Source: Dama dama
Lineage: Eukaryota > Chordata > Mammalia > Artiodactyla > Cervidae
Direction of reading: 5' to 3'
Assembly: GCF_033118175.1 (NCBI RefSeq)
Contig: NC_083689.1
Coordinates: forward strand, 21,434,501-21,498,500
DNA length: 64,000 bases
Each line of letters begins with the position of its first letter. Positions within the stretch are counted from its first letter, which is position 1. The notes below the pieces were generated by a model. That model had not been told where the DNA came from. It worked only from the letters and a program-made list of their open reading frames with translations, and made no database searches. Both the position numbers and the translations under genes were made by a program. Of this stretch, positions 8,994 through 20,444 are shown in pieces.

Positions 8994-11900
8994 GTAAGTC
9001 CCAAAGGGAAGATAAGAGAGAGGGGGAGAGACAGGTGTATGCTACCTGGGGACCTCCGGGTGGGGACTGGACCCTGGGGTGGGGGCCGAGGGGAAGCAAG
9101 TGGGGAAAAAAAGCAGAGGGGTGTTGAGCAAGAGAACAGAGGAACAGACTTATGACCAAAAAACAAAAGAAAACAAAAATCAGAATGAGACGGATATAAA
9201 TCTGCCAGGGGGACTTCCCTGGTGGTCCAGGGGTTAAGATTGCGTGCTTCCAATGCCGGCTGTGTAGGTTCGACCCCTGGTTAGGGAGTTAAGGTCCCAC
9301 AGGCCCCCCAGAGTGGTAGCAACAGCAAGAAAAATCCGCCAGGAAGAAAGATATCGTAGAAAGGAACAGAGAGAGAGACCAGAGCAGGAGGTAACAAGCC
9401 GGGGCAAGCCTGCCCGCCAGGGGTCTCTGGCTCAGGATAGTCAGCTCTGCCTGAGAGGTAAACCCCGGGGTGGAGATCCCAGGCTGGAGGGTGCATGTGA
9501 GAAAGATACATTCCATATGGGCCTGGAAAATTATTCGTCTTTGTGGTTCCCCCAGCAGGCTGACTCAGAGGCTGCTAGGGGCTTCACGGAGTTGGGGAAG
9601 GGCAGTTCTGGGACCTCCAAGGACAGGGGGAGCCCTGGACACCCACCACAGGTGCCAACTTTGGGGGTTACATCAGGTTTTGCAGGCAAGAGAGGCACAT
9701 GTGCGAGGCGACCTGGGTTACATCCTGGAAACTAAGAAGTTCTTCTGAAGGTCTTCTCTTTGTGCTCAGGGCTAGTTCAAATCTACTTCCTCTTTATGAG
9801 CTCTTCACAAAGGCTCCAAGTCAGCCCCATGGAATGAGGGGTGGATAGAAGGATGCACTAAGAAAAAAGTGCTCTTGACTCAAGGGATCACTCCAGACCC
9901 CTGACGTTTATGTGCTTAGGTCTGTTTTCTTTTCTTTCAGTGGGACTTAGCAGAGCTCCAGCTGAATCACACAGGTAACCAGGGATGTGCATGTGTGTCG
10001 GAGAAAGAGAATAGAAGGTGGGTGGGGGAGAGAGGGAGAGAAAGAGAAAACGAGAAAGGATGAGAAAAAGAAAGAAAGACAGGGCGATGCAGCGGTCTGT
10101 TTCTGGGTGCCTGTTTCCCTTCTGGGCATTTTATTTTCTCCCATGGGAGAGCTCTAACCAACTCAACCAAGCTAATAGCCATGACTAACATGCCTTCGTT
10201 CAAGTCACAAATGTTAGTTCGGCAGCTCCCACGAGGCATGCTCTGTTCTGGGCGCCCGGATTGCCAACATAACAGAAATCCCTGCCCTATTGGGGCTTCC
10301 CTGATACCAAAGGGATCAGAAAATAAATAAATGAACAAGTAAAATATGTAGCATGCCAAGTAGAGTGAAACACGCACCTGGTACTTTTGGGGGAATATTA
10401 AGTACGGGAGGAGGATCAGGCATGCCAGGGTTGGGTGTGCTCTTGAAAATGTGGTCACCAGGGAGGGTGTCCCAGCGAAGAGGGCTTTAGAGCAAGGACA
10501 TGAAGGAATGTGAAGGAGGGTGCCTTTTGGCAGTCCCCTCCCAGCCTCTCTCTAACCCTCTTCCTCTTTGGGTCTCTCCCACACTCATCCCCAGCAGTTT
10601 GGGTGTGTTCATTCCATTTTGTAACAAATGGAAACCCTATTCATCTTCCATTTCATTTGATTCATCATCAGCCCCTCTTTGGGGGCTTTCTGATTCGGCT
10701 GCTATGACAGAAGAACAGAAAGGCTGACATAAGGCTTTTCTCTCATGGTGTCGGGGGCTGTGAAATACAAGGTCAAGGCACCAGCAGGTCTGGCTGTCTG
10801 GTGAATGCCCTCTTCCTGGTTTATAAACAACCAGTCATCTTTTTGCTGTATCTTCATATGACGGAAAGGGGAGGAGGGGAAAGAGAACTCTCTGAGCTCT
10901 TGCTCTCTCTCCCTATCTTTCTAAATTGAGACAGAGTTGACATATAACATTGTATACATTTCAGGCATACAACATAGGTCTATATTTGTACAAACTGATC
11001 ACCACAATATCTTGTTAACACCCATCACCACACACAGTTACAATTCTTTTTGTCTTGTCATGAAACTTGTAAGATCTATGCTCTTTAGTTCAGCTCAGTT
11101 CAGTCGCTCAGCCATGCCCGACTCTTTGCCGACCCCATGAATTGCAGCACGCCAGGCCTCCCTGTCCATCACCAACTCCCGGAGTTTACTCAAATTCATG
11201 TCCATCGAGTCGGTGATGCCATCCAGCCATCTCATCCTGTCGTACCCTTCTCCTCCTGCCCCCAATCCTTCCCAGCATCAGGGTCTTTTCCAATGAGTCA
11301 ACTCTTCTCATGAGGTGGCCAAAGTATTGGAGTTTCAGCCTCAGCATCAGTCCTTCCAATGAACATCCAGGACTGATCTCCTTTAGGACGGACTGGTTGG
11401 ATCTCCTTACAGTCCAAGGGACTCTCAAGAGTCTTCTCCAACACCACAGTTCAAAAGCATCCATTCTTCGGTGCTCAGTTTTCTTCACAGTCCAACTCTC
11501 ACATCCATACATGACCACTGGAAAAACCATAGCCTTGACCAGATGGACCTTTGTTGGCAAAGTAATATCTCTGCTTTTTAATATGCTATCTAGGTTGGTC
11601 ATAACTTTCCTTCCAAGGAGTAAGCATCTTTTAATTTCATGGCTGCAATCACCATCTTAGCCGCTTCCAAATATACAACACAGTACACTTAACTCCAGTT
11701 ACTACACTGTACATTACATCGCCAGGACTTAGTTTATAACTTTTTCTAAGTTTGTGCCTCCAACCACCTTCACGTGTTTCACCACCCAGCCCCCACCTCT
11801 GGCAACCACTGATCTGTTCTTTGTATCTGTAGCCATGTGTTCGGGTTTTATTTTAGATTGCACATATGAGTCAGACAGTATTTGTCTTTCTCTGACTTAT

Positions 11901-13708
11901 TTCACTTTAGCATAAAGACCTCTAGGTCTACCCATGTTGTCACAAGTGGCAGGATTTCTATCTTTTTATGGCTGAATTAGATAGATAGATGGGCTTCCCT
12001 TGTGGCTCAGCTGGTAAAGAATCCACCTGCAATGCTGGAGACCTGGGTTCAATCCCTGGGTTGGGAAGATCCCCTGGAGAAGGGAAAGGGTACCCACTTC
12101 AGTCCTCTGGCCTGGAGAATTTCATGGGCCATATAGTCCATGGGGTCACAAAGAGTTGCACTAAGCAACTTTTACTTTCACTTTAGATAGATAAATAGAT
12201 GTGTGTTTATAATATCACATGTATAATACATAGTAATATATATATCACATCTATATCCATTTTAGGTATATGTGTAATATAGATATAGATATACATAAAT
12301 ACACACATATACACACATACTGTGCTATGCTTAGTCGCTCAGTCGTGTCTGACTCTTTGCAACCCCATGGACTGTAGCCCCCCAGTCTCCTCTGCCCATG
12401 GAATTCTCCTTGCAAGAATACTGGAGTGGGTAGCCAGTTCCTTTCTCCAGCAGGTCTTCCCAACCCAGGGATTGAACCAGGATCTCCTGCATTGCAGGTG
12501 GATTCTTTACCAGCTGAGCTACCAGAGAAGCCCCACAATACATACATATGTGTATATACACACGTGGGTACGGGGCTTCCCAGTGGCTCAGGGTAAAGAG
12601 CCTGCCTGCAGTGGAGCAGAAGCAGAAGACTCAGGTTGGAGTCTCAATCCCTGGACTGAGAAGATCCTCTGGAAAGGGCATGGCTACCATCCCAGTGTTC
12701 TTGCCTGGAGAATCTCATGGACAGAGGAGGCTGGTGGGCTACAGTCCCTGGTTTCGCAGAGTCAGACACGGCTGAGGGACAGGGCAGGAGCACACATAGG
12801 TATACTGTGTATAGTGCACATGAATGTATGGATATGGGCTTCCCTGGTGCCTCAGGCAGTGAGGAATCTGCCTGAAACGAAGGAAACGACCTCCTGTCAA
12901 TGCAGGAGACACGGGCTCAATCCCTGGATCGGGACGATACCCTGGAGAAGGAAATGGTAACCCACTCCAGTATTCTTGCCTGGGCAATCCCATGGACAGA
13001 GAAGCCTGCCGGGCTACAGTCTGTGGGGTTGGAAAGAGTGGGACACGACTTAGCAACTAAGCCACCACCACCTTGTATAGATATATGTGTGTGTGTGTAT
13101 ATTACATCTTCTATATCCTTTCATCCATCAGTGGATATGGGGTCTCTTTTACAAGGTCTCCACCTTCTTGCTCTGAACACTTCTGAACACCCCACCTTCT
13201 AACACCGCCCCCTTGGAGGTTAGGCTTGGACATGCGAGTTTGGGGCACCCCCTCTACAGCACTCCGTTTCCCTACATCTGCATCCTTCCATCCCTCCCCC
13301 ACAACCCTCCCAGGGTCGCGGCAGGACCCCAGGCTGCGCTGGCAGGGGGGCCCCGCCCTGGGACGCTCCTTCCTGGCTGGGCCAGAGCTGGACGACGACG
13401 GGCAGCTGCGGATCCAACGTGATGGCATTTATAGGCTGCACATCCAGGTGACATTAGCCAACTGCTCCTCCTCCACGTGGACTGCCGAGCCCCAGAGAGC
13501 CACGCTGACGGTGGCCATCTGCTCCCCTGCCGCCCACACAATCAGCCTGCTACGCCTCAGCTTCCAGCGCGGAGGCTGCTGGGTCGCCTCCCAGCGCCTC
13601 ACCTTCCTGGCTCGCGGGGACGTTCTCTGCACCAACCTTACTCTGCCTCTGTTGCCTTCCAGAAACGCTGATGAGACTTTTTTTGGGATTCAGTGGGTGG
13701 GCCCTTGA
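8841..13708 (+). CDS. CD70: CD70 antigen (TNF superfamily member 7), three coding exons
   Basis: CD70 is a type II membrane cytokine of the TNF family. It trimerises on activated lymphocytes and dendritic cells and binds CD27 to co-stimulate T and B cells. The joined exons (8841-8993, 9941-9974, 13314-13708) are 582 nt, giving 193 residues, the length of human CD70. Residues 1-20 are cytoplasmic, ~23-40 form the hydrophobic anchor (ISVLIITGTCYLICNLY), and ~52-193 are extracellular. Strong family matches are AELQLNHT, QDPRLRWQGGPALGRSFL, GPELD, RDGIY, ISLLRLSF, ASQRLTFLARGD, LCTNLT, and the C-terminus DETFFGIQWV. Four ectodomain cysteines (113, 132, 151, 168) are kept and should form two disulfides. 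N-glycosylation sequons lie at N60 and N170, with an extra N112-C-S. The start at 8841 was chosen because it has A at -3 and G at +4 and aligns with human MPEEGS; in-frame ATGs at 8838 and 8817 are alternatives. No frameshift or early stop was seen, so the gene looks functional. Confidence 0.95.
8994..9940 (+). other. CD70 intron 1
   Basis: GT-AG intron of 947 bp with a good polypyrimidine tract before the acceptor (tctgttttcttttctttcag). It holds one short CHR SINE (9209-9312); the rest is unclassified. Confidence 0.88.
9209..9312 (+). mobile_element. CHR-type SINE, short, in CD70 intron 1
   Basis: Head gggacttccctggtggtcca and B box ggttcgacccctggttaggg, cut off without a clear A tail. Confidence 0.8.
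9941..9974 (+). other. CD70: CD70 coding exon 2
   Basis: Tiny 34-nt exon encoding WDLAELQLNHT plus the first base of a glycine codon. Donor is ACAG|gtaacc. It matches human WDVAELQLNHTG and carries the N60 glycosylation sequon. Confidence 0.93.
10690..10885 (-). mobile_element. MaLR (MLT1/MST-like) LTR fragment
   Basis: Antisense block ttcggctgctatgacagaag followed by ctctcatggtgtcgggggct, resembling the 3' part of MaLR LTRs. Confidence 0.5.
10920..11965 (-). mobile_element. Old L1 3' UTR (antisense), split by BovB
   Basis: Positions 10925-11085 and 11659-11965 read as one antisense L1 3' end (ttgacatataacattgtata; ggcaaccactgatctgttc). The BovB at 11090-11658 interrupts it. Confidence 0.65.
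11090..11658 (-). mobile_element. BovB LINE, 5'-truncated, in CD70 intron 2
   Basis: Minus-strand RT C-terminal part (LPTKVHLVKAMVFPVVMYGC) and the ttcagctcagttcag 3' tail at the left. It has about 90% resemblance by eye to the BovB at 1191-1936, and stops ~110 bp earlier. Confidence 0.9.
11988..12177 (+). mobile_element. Bov-tA SINE
   Basis: Head gggcttcccttgtggctcag, A unit, 3' ctttactttcactttag. Flanking tagatagatagat-like repeats on both sides suggest insertion into a GATA microsatellite. Confidence 0.88.
12178..12320. repeat. AT-rich microsatellite-like tract
   Basis: Mixed (gata)n, (ta)n and (ca)n runs such as tatagatatagatatacata. Low complexity, within CD70 intron 2. Confidence 0.7.
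12321..12535 (-). mobile_element. Bov-tA SINE
   Basis: Antisense element from gcttagtcgctcagtcgtgt to gagctaccagagaagcccc. Confidence 0.9.
12571..12797 (+). mobile_element. Bov-tA SINE
   Basis: Head ggggcttcccagtggctcag and A unit with tcctctggaaagggcatggc. Diverged. Confidence 0.85.
12836..13070 (+). mobile_element. Bov-tA SINE
   Basis: Head gggcttccctggtgcctcag and A unit ending gggacacgacttagcaacta. A small (gt)n run follows at 13085-13103. Confidence 0.88.
13314..13708 (+). other. CD70: CD70 coding exon 3 (TNF-homology domain)
   Basis: Acceptor ccctcccag|GG. It encodes residues 63-193, nearly the whole TNF fold, and ends GWVGP-like QWVGP followed by TGA at 13706-13708. The four ectodomain cysteines and the C-T-N-L-T sequon are here. 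A three-aspartate run (DDD, residues 89-91) replaces the shorter human segment. Confidence 0.95.
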
Positions 13709-13740
13709 CCCTGGCACTTCCTAGCCCAGGTTGTTTAACA

Positions 13741-13912
13741 CACTTTTTTTTTACTTTCTCTTTCTTTTTCTTTCTCTTTATCTTTCCTTTTCTTTCTTTC
13801 TTAGCTTTCTTTTTCTTTCTTTTTTCTTTTGCTTTGTTTCTTGTTTTCTTTTTCTTCTTTTTCTTTCTCTTTTTTCCTTCTCTTTCTTTCTTTTTTTTTT
13901 TTTTTTTTTTCC
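13741..13912 (+). repeat. Polypyrimidine (C/T) tract
   Basis: About 170 bp of almost only T and C starting 33 bp after the CD70 stop codon, with very few purines. It seems to be an expanded antisense poly(A) of the CHR-like SINE on its right. It may lie in the CD70 3' UTR. Confidence 0.85.
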
Positions 13913-14015
13913 AGCCCCCTTCTAGCATGTGAGATCTTAGTTCCCCAGCCAAATGTGGAATTCACACTCCTTGCAATTGAAGGGCTCTCTCAAGTGCATT
14001 GTCAAAGCATAGGAA
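13913..14015 (-). mobile_element. Diverged CHR-like SINE
   Basis: Antisense block catgtgagatcttagttccc and the degenerate region after it. The pyrimidine tract would be its expanded tail. Confidence 0.55.
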
Positions 14016-14029
14016 TATAATTGATATTT

Positions 14030-14560
14030 CTACATTCATTTGGGGGTTTGGGGGCTGTTTTTTTTAATTAATATTAAAATATTTTTCTAAAAGCTCTTCC
14101 TTTCCAAGTATGATACTTTTTTTTTTTTCTCATACAATATGTGGGTCACTTCACACTTGTATCTTTAGGATAAATTTCTAGAAGTGGAATGGCTGGATCC
14201 AAGAAGGTGTGTTTGTAATTTTGATATTTATTAACAAATTGGCCTCTATAGGTGTTGAATCAATTTAGATTTTTAGTCTACCATGTGTGAGCATGGCTGC
14301 TCCATGGGATATGAAAGAAAGCTTTTTCTTTGTCTTATTTCTAGTAAAAGGGAAGCCTGACTGCCCTCCATACTTCAGTGTCACTGAAGTCATTTATATT
14401 TTCTTTTCTGTAAAAGCATGTGTAGACACTCTTTTTTTTTTAAATTGTGGTGAAATTCACATAACATAAAATTAGCCTTCTTAAAGTGGACATTCATATA
14501 ACTATATTCAATATCTTGTAATAAAACAAAATGGAGAAGAATATGACTCTCCAAACACCA
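14030..14560 (-). mobile_element. Old L1 fragments
   Basis: Antisense ancient L1 (aatttctagaagtggaatgg; aaattgtggtgaaattcaca). Positions ~14505-14560 instead look like sense L1 3' UTR (caatatcttgtaataaaac). Mixed orientation, boundaries vague. Confidence 0.5.
14073..14078 (+). promoter_or_regulatory. Candidate CD70 poly(A) signal (variant)
   Basis: ATTAAA lies 365 bp after the stop codon; the first AATAAA is further away, at 14520. Neither is proven. With the pyrimidine tract in between, the true cleavage site cannot be set from sequence. Confidence 0.2.
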
Positions 14561-15103
14561 CAAGTTGTCATTTCTCTAGCCTGTGGTGGGGACATGCACA
14601 GAACTTAGGGAGAAGAGTTAGTGGTGACTCATAAGTTAAGAACAGAATGGAAGAGAGACTGAGAATAGAATCTCCTGATAGTGCAGAAATGAGCATACAA
14701 TAGGGAATATATACTTTCAAAAGGTATTTTTGTATATTCTCCGGTACTTTTGTGATAAAATAAGATAATAATAAGGCTAGCATTATCCTGATACCAAAGC
14801 CAAAGACACTACAGGAAAAGAAAGTTATAAACCAATATACCTGACAAGCATAGATATCAGAATCCTCGGCAAAATATTAACAAACCAAATTCAACAGTAC
14901 ATTTGAACGGTCATACACATGATTCAGTGGGATTTATTCTAGGGAAGCAAGGATGGTTCAACGTGTGCAAATAATCAATGTAATACTCCACATTAACAGA
15001 ATGAAGGATAAAAACCATATCAGTAGATGCAGGAAAATCATTTCCCAAAACTCAACATTCATTCATGATAAAACACTCAACAGATTGGGTATAGAGGGAG
15101 CTT

Positions 15104-15390
15104 ACTGCTGCTGCTGCTGCTGCTGCTGCTAAGTCGCTTCAGTCGTGTCCGACTCTGTGTGACCCCATAGACGGCAGCCCACCAGGCTCCCCCGACCCTG
15201 GGATTCTCCAGACAAGAACACTGGAGTGGGTTGCCATTTCCTTCTCCAATGCATGAAAGTGAAAAGTGAAAGTGAAGTTGCTCAGCCGTGTCCGACTCTT
15301 AGCGACCCCATGGACTGCAGCCTACCAGGCTCCTCCGTCCACGGGATTTTCCAGGCAAGAGTACTGGAGTGGGTTGCCATTGCATTCTCC
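15104..15390 (-). mobile_element. BovA2 dimeric SINE with (CTG)n tail
   Basis: Two A units in antisense, preceded at the left by a (tgc)n run, the expanded 3' end. Flanked by 15-bp repeats atagagggagcttac (15089-15103) and atagagggaacttac (15391-15405). Confidence 0.92.
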
Positions 15391-17133
15391 ATAGAGGGAA
15401 CTTACCTCAAGATAATAAAGGCTATATATGATAAGTCCACAGCTTACATCATATTCAATGGTAAAAAACTGAAAGCTTTTCCTGTAAGATCAGGAACAAG
15501 ACAAGGATGCCCACACTCTCACCACTTTTATTCAACAAAGTACTGGAGGTCCTAGCCAGAGTAATTAGGCAGAAAAAGAAATAAAAGACATCCAAATGAG
15601 GAAGGAAGAAGAAAAATTGCCTCTATTTGTAGATGATATAATTTTATATATAGAAAACCCTAAACACTCCACCAAAAAATGTTAAAATTAGCAAACAAAT
15701 TTAGTAAAGTTGCAGAATACAAAATCAATATACAAAAATCAGTTTTGTCTCTGTGCATTAACAGTGAACTATCAGAAAGAGAAATTAAGGAAACAATCCC
15801 ATTTATAATTGCATAGAAAATTTAATCAAGGAGATGAAAAATCAATTTACTGAAAACTATAAGACATTGATGAAATTGAAGAGGACACAAATAAATGGAA
15901 AGATATTCCATGATCATGGATTGGAAGAATTAATATGTTCAAAATGTCTATATTACTCAAAGCAAACTATAGATTCAGTGCAGCCCCTATCAAAATTTCA
16001 ATGGCACTTTTCACATAAAAAGCAGTCCTCAAATTGCATGGAGGCACAAAAGACCCCAAAGAGCCAAAGCAATCTTAAGAAAGAAGAACAAAACTGCAAG
16101 CACCATAGTTCACGATTTCAAACTATATCACAAAGTTAAAGTAATAAAAACAGCATAGTATTGGCATAAAAACAGACACACAGATCAGTGGAACAGAAGA
16201 GAGAGACCAGAAATAAGTATATGCATATTTGATAAATTAATTTATGAAAAATGAGCCAAGAATGGGGAAAGCCAGCCACTTCAATAAATAGTACTGGAAA
16301 AACCAGACAACCACATGGAGAAGAATGAAACTGAATCGTTACCTTACACCATACACAAAAATAAACTCAAAAAGGGTTAAAGATCTGAACGTAGTGGTAA
16401 CTTCCTTAATACTGATCTTGGCAATGATTTTTTTGGATTTGACACCAAAAGAAAAAGCAACAAAAGCAAAAATAAACAAGTTGGACTATATCAAATTAAA
16501 ATACTTCTGTACAGCAAAGGAAACCACCAACCAGAGGAAAATACAACCTAGGGAATGGGAGAAAATATTTGTAAGCCATATATCTGATAATGGATTGATA
16601 CACAATATGTATAAGGAACTCATACAACTCAATAGCCAAAAAAATCCAACTTTTAAAAATGAGCAGATGGACTGAATAGACTTTTTTTTTTTTAACAAAA
16701 AAAGACTCACAAATAGCCAACAAGTATATGAAAAGGTGCTCAACATCACTAATAATCAGGAAAATGCAAATCAAAACCATGATGATCACACCCATCAGAT
16801 GGCTATTATTAAAAAGACAAGTGTTGGCATTGAAGTAGATAAGTAGAAAGAACCCTGGTACTCTGTTGGTAGGGATGTAAATTGGTGCAATTGCTATGGA
16901 AAGCAGTATGGAGACTCCTCAAAAAGTTAAAAATAGAACTACCATATGACCCAGCAGTTCCTCTCTTGGGTATTTATCCAAAAATTTTAAAACACGAATA
17001 AGAAAAGATATATGAACCCCTGTGTTCATTGCAGCACTATTCATAATAGCCAAGATACAGAAACAACCTAAATCCCCAACAATAGATGAATGGCTAAAGA
17101 AGTTGAGATAGATAGAAAGATGATGGAATATCG

Positions 17134-17342
17134 TTGTTTAGTTTAGCTAAGTCATGTATAACTTTTTTGTGTGACCCATGGACTATAGCCCTCCAGGCTC
17201 CGCTATCCATGCGATCTTCCAAGCAAGAATACTGAAGTAGGTTGCCATTTCCTTCTCCAGGGAATCTTCCCGACCCTGGGATCAAACCCACGCCTCCTGC
17301 ACTGGCAGTTGTGTTCCTTCCCACTGTGCCCCCAGGGAAGCC
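17134..17342 (-). mobile_element. Bov-tA SINE
   Basis: Antisense element ending cccccagggaagccc. Inserted into L1 near the 'atggaata' target. Confidence 0.85.
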
Positions 17343-17819
17343 CACAATGGAACCTTACTCAGCCATTAAAAAAGAATGAAATCTTGCCATTTGAGATAGC
17401 TTGGATAGACATAGAGGGTATTATGGTAAGTGAAATAAGTCAGATAGAGAAAGGCAAAAGCTGTGTGATTTCACTTACATGTGGAATCTTAAAAAAATAA
17501 ATGCATGAACAAAACAGTAACAGAGTTAGAGGTACAGAGAACAAACAAGTGGTTGCCAGAAGAGAGTGGAGTGGGAGAAGGAGAGAAATTTGATGAGGGA
17601 GATTAAGAGGTACAAACTTTCAGTTGCAAAATAAGTGAGTCGTGGGTGTGAAATTTAGTGTGAAGCATATAGTCAGTAACTATGTAATACCTTTGTATAG
17701 TGACATATCATAACTAGATTTATAGTGGTGATAACTTTGAAATGTATAGAAATATTGACTCACTCTGTTGTGTACCAGGAACTGACACAGTGTCGCAGGT
17801 CAATTATACTTCAAAAACA

Positions 17820-19245
17820 AACAAACTCACAGAAAAAGAGATCAGATTTGTGACTGCTAGAGATTGGGGGTAGGAGAGAGCAAGAACTGGATGAAAACAG
17901 TCAAAGGGTACAAACTTCCAGTTATGAGATAAATAAACACTAAGGATATAATAGTATAGCATAATAAATATAATTAACACTACTTTACATTATATATGAT
18001 AGTTGTTAAGAGAATGAATACTGAGTTCTCACACCAAAGAAGATTTTTTCTATTTTTGAAAATTTGTATCTATACAAGATGATAGATGTTCTCTAAACTC
18101 AATAATCATTTCATGGTGTATGTAAGTCAAGTTATTACACTGTGCTAAGTCACTTCAGTCATCTCTGACTCTGCAACCCTCTGAACTGTATGCAACCTGC
18201 CAGGCTCCTCTGTCCATGGGATTCTCTAGGCAAGAATACTGGAGTGGGTAGCCTTTCCCTTCTCCAGGGGATCCTTCCAACCCAGGGACTGAACCCAGGT
18301 CTCCTGCATTGCAGGCAGATTCTTTACCCACTGAGCCACAAGGGAAGCCCAGAAAGACAAGAAATAACAATTATTGGTGATTTGATGTGGTGCAAAGGAA
18401 ATCATTGTGCATCACTGGTGGAAATATGAATTGGTACAACCACTATGGAAAACAATATAGTTCAAAACAATTAAAAGTAGAACTACTACAAGATACAGCT
18501 ATCCCACTTCTAGGTACAGACCCAAACAAATTGAAAGCAGGAACTCAAAGAGATATTTTTAGAGCCATGTTCATAGCAGCACTGTTTGTTCACAATAGCC
18601 AAGAGGTGGAAGCAACCAGAATGTCCACTGATTGGTGAACAAATGAACAAAATGTGATATATACATACAATGGAATATTATCCAAGCTGAAAAAGGAAAG
18701 AAATTTGGTACACGCTACCTGGATGGACATTGAGGACATTATGCTTAGCGAAATAAGCCAATCACAAAATACTGTGTCAAGCAGGTGTAAACCAAGTTCT
18801 AAAGCATGATAGGGAACTACCTAGGAAACTTTGGGTTTTTGAAGTAAATTCTTTATGTTTCATATTGTTAATATCTTGAAAATTTGTTAAATGTTGGAAA
18901 CCTTATCACTATTTTCAGATCCTTTCGATAAACAGACTTGTTGTAAAAGTTGGAAAAACAAAATATTGTGTTATTCCACTCATAAGAGGTCTCTGGAGGA
19001 GTCAAATCCATAGGGACAGAAAGTAGATGGCAGGGGGCCAGGGGCTGGGTGAGGGGATGGGGAGTCAGTGTTTCACGGAGACACAGTTTCTATTTGGGAA
19101 GATGAAACAGTCTGGAGATGGATGGTGGAGATGGTTGTACAACAATGTGAATGTACTTAACCCCAGTGAACACTGCACTTGAAATGGTAACATTTGTATC
19201 ATATGGGTTTTATTGCAGTTACCAAAAAAATCTCAGTGGAGCCAT
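17820..19245 (+). mobile_element. L1 3'-end fragments, interrupted
   Basis: Two further sense L1 ends (17820-18141 and 18351-19245), the second with agccaagaggtggaagcaac and the 'gaatgtacttaa' tail. A Bov-tA lies at 18142-18350. Confidence 0.7.
18142..18350 (-). mobile_element. Bov-tA SINE
   Basis: Antisense element from gctaagtcacttcagtcatc to gagccacaagggaagccc. Confidence 0.88.
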
Positions 19246-19304
19246 CTCCTAACAACTAAAAAAATGGCTACTTTGTATAGACAGTTTCCATGCACTGGTA
19301 TATA

Positions 19305-19755
19305 AGTTAGCTAGGGCTATATAACAAAGAACAACAAACTAGATGACTTAAACAGAAATGTATTGTCACACCATCCTGGAAGCCAGAAGTTTAAGATCAA
19401 GGTTATCAGTAAGGCTGGTTCCTTTTGAGAGCAGTGAGAAAGACTGTTCTAAAGTTCTCCGCCAGTTTCTGGTGGTTTGCTGGCAATCCTTGATGTCCTT
19501 GGGCTGGTAGACGCATCACTCTGATAACTGCTTTCATCTTCACATAGCAGTCTCCTGTGTGCGTCCAAATTTCCGCTTTTTTGTAGGAGAACAGTCTTAA
19601 TGAATTAGGGATCCTTTCGTCCAAAGTATGATCTCATCTTAACTACATCTGCAACAAACTATTTGCAAATAGCCTCACATTCTGAGGTCCTGGGGGTTAG
19701 AACGTCAACATGTGAATTTGAGGGGGATATGATTAAACCCATAGCAGTCGACCAC
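19305..19755 (-). mobile_element. MLT1-like (ERVL-MaLR) LTR
   Basis: Antisense MLT1: gctagggctatataacaaag at the left and cattctgaggtcctgggggt near the right. Nearly complete but diverged. Confidence 0.7.
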
Positions 19756-20260
19756 TCTAAAAACCTTGTCTTATCCAAATGTGACAGAAAATCAATGCAG
19801 GTTGAGGTATGTGAAATGGCAAGTAGAAAATTGTCACATGCTGAGATGGGCTAGACGAGAAGGCAAACTGAACATTGCAGTCCAGCCAAGGACACAATTT
19901 TAGGTCCACCTCTATGAAATGGCAAATGGGTCACATGACATATGGTTTAGCATACTTCACTGAGATTCAAAGAGATTACTCAATTTCTCTGAGACTATAT
20001 AACTCTGGTGAAGCTGGAGTTGAAACCCAGATCTGCCAAATACCAAAGTCATCCCTCACAAGACCATTCTAGATATCCTGCAACTTCATGAGGTTCCCTG
20101 ATGGCTCAGGCTGACTCTCTCTGCTTCCAGAATAAACCACTGGCCCTGTGGTATTTCAATAGCTTTTTTTAGGCAGCTGCTTTCTCCCACACCATCCCAT
20201 TGTACTCTGAATTCTTTGAAAGACACGAAACAAAAAGAGAAAAAAAGAAGGCGGTATTTG
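19756..20260. other. No gene recognised
   Basis: Unclassified DNA. Short frames only, no family resemblance. Confidence 0.4.
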
Positions 20261-20390
20261 AGCTGGGGGTAACCCAGAAGTTATCCCCGGAAACTGTGAA
20301 TATGTTACCTTTTAAGGCAAAAGGGAATTTGCAGATACAGTTAAGCCCTGAGATGGGGAAGTGTGTGCCTGAAACCATGTACCAGCCCCT
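20261..20390 (+). mobile_element. MaLR-like LTR, 5' part
   Basis: Contains aaactgtgaatatgttacct and aaagggaatttgcagataca, typical of MaLR LTRs. A matching 3' half may be at 21802-22095. Confidence 0.45.
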
Positions 20391-20444
20391 GTGTCCTTGT
20401 CTTTAGAAGTAAAATGCTGACTCAGGAGCTCATGATTGGCCCTC

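Larger units (their letters stand above)
9975..13313 (+). other. CD70 intron 2, repeat-filled
   Basis: GT-AG intron of 3339 bp ending ccctcccag. Positions 10005-10085 form a purine-rich (GA)n-like tract. Positions 10090-10690 hold nothing clear beyond a weak L2-like patch near 10220-10300. The rest is MaLR, L1, BovB, SINE and AT-rich microsatellite DNA listed separately. Confidence 0.88.
14765..17815 (+). mobile_element. Old L1, 3' half of ORF2 plus 3' UTR, interrupted
   Basis: Sense L1 ORF2 RT region (attcagtgggatttattcta, gtagatgatataattt for the FADD-like motif region) runs through the C-terminus to the 3' UTR near 17815. Many stops. It is split by a BovA2 dimer (15104-15390) and a Bov-tA (17134-17342). 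Confidence 0.8.

Noticed and set aside
8841..13708. CD70 as a processed or decayed pseudogene
   Set aside because: Introns are present, splice sites are canonical, and the 193-codon frame is intact with all key residues.
13638..13952. Lysine-rich minus-strand and phenylalanine-rich plus-strand frames
   Set aside because: Translation of the pyrimidine/purine tract only.
15104..15132. (CTG)n run as an expanding coding trinucleotide repeat
   Set aside because: It is the variable end of a BovA2 SINE inside an L1 and is not in any gene.
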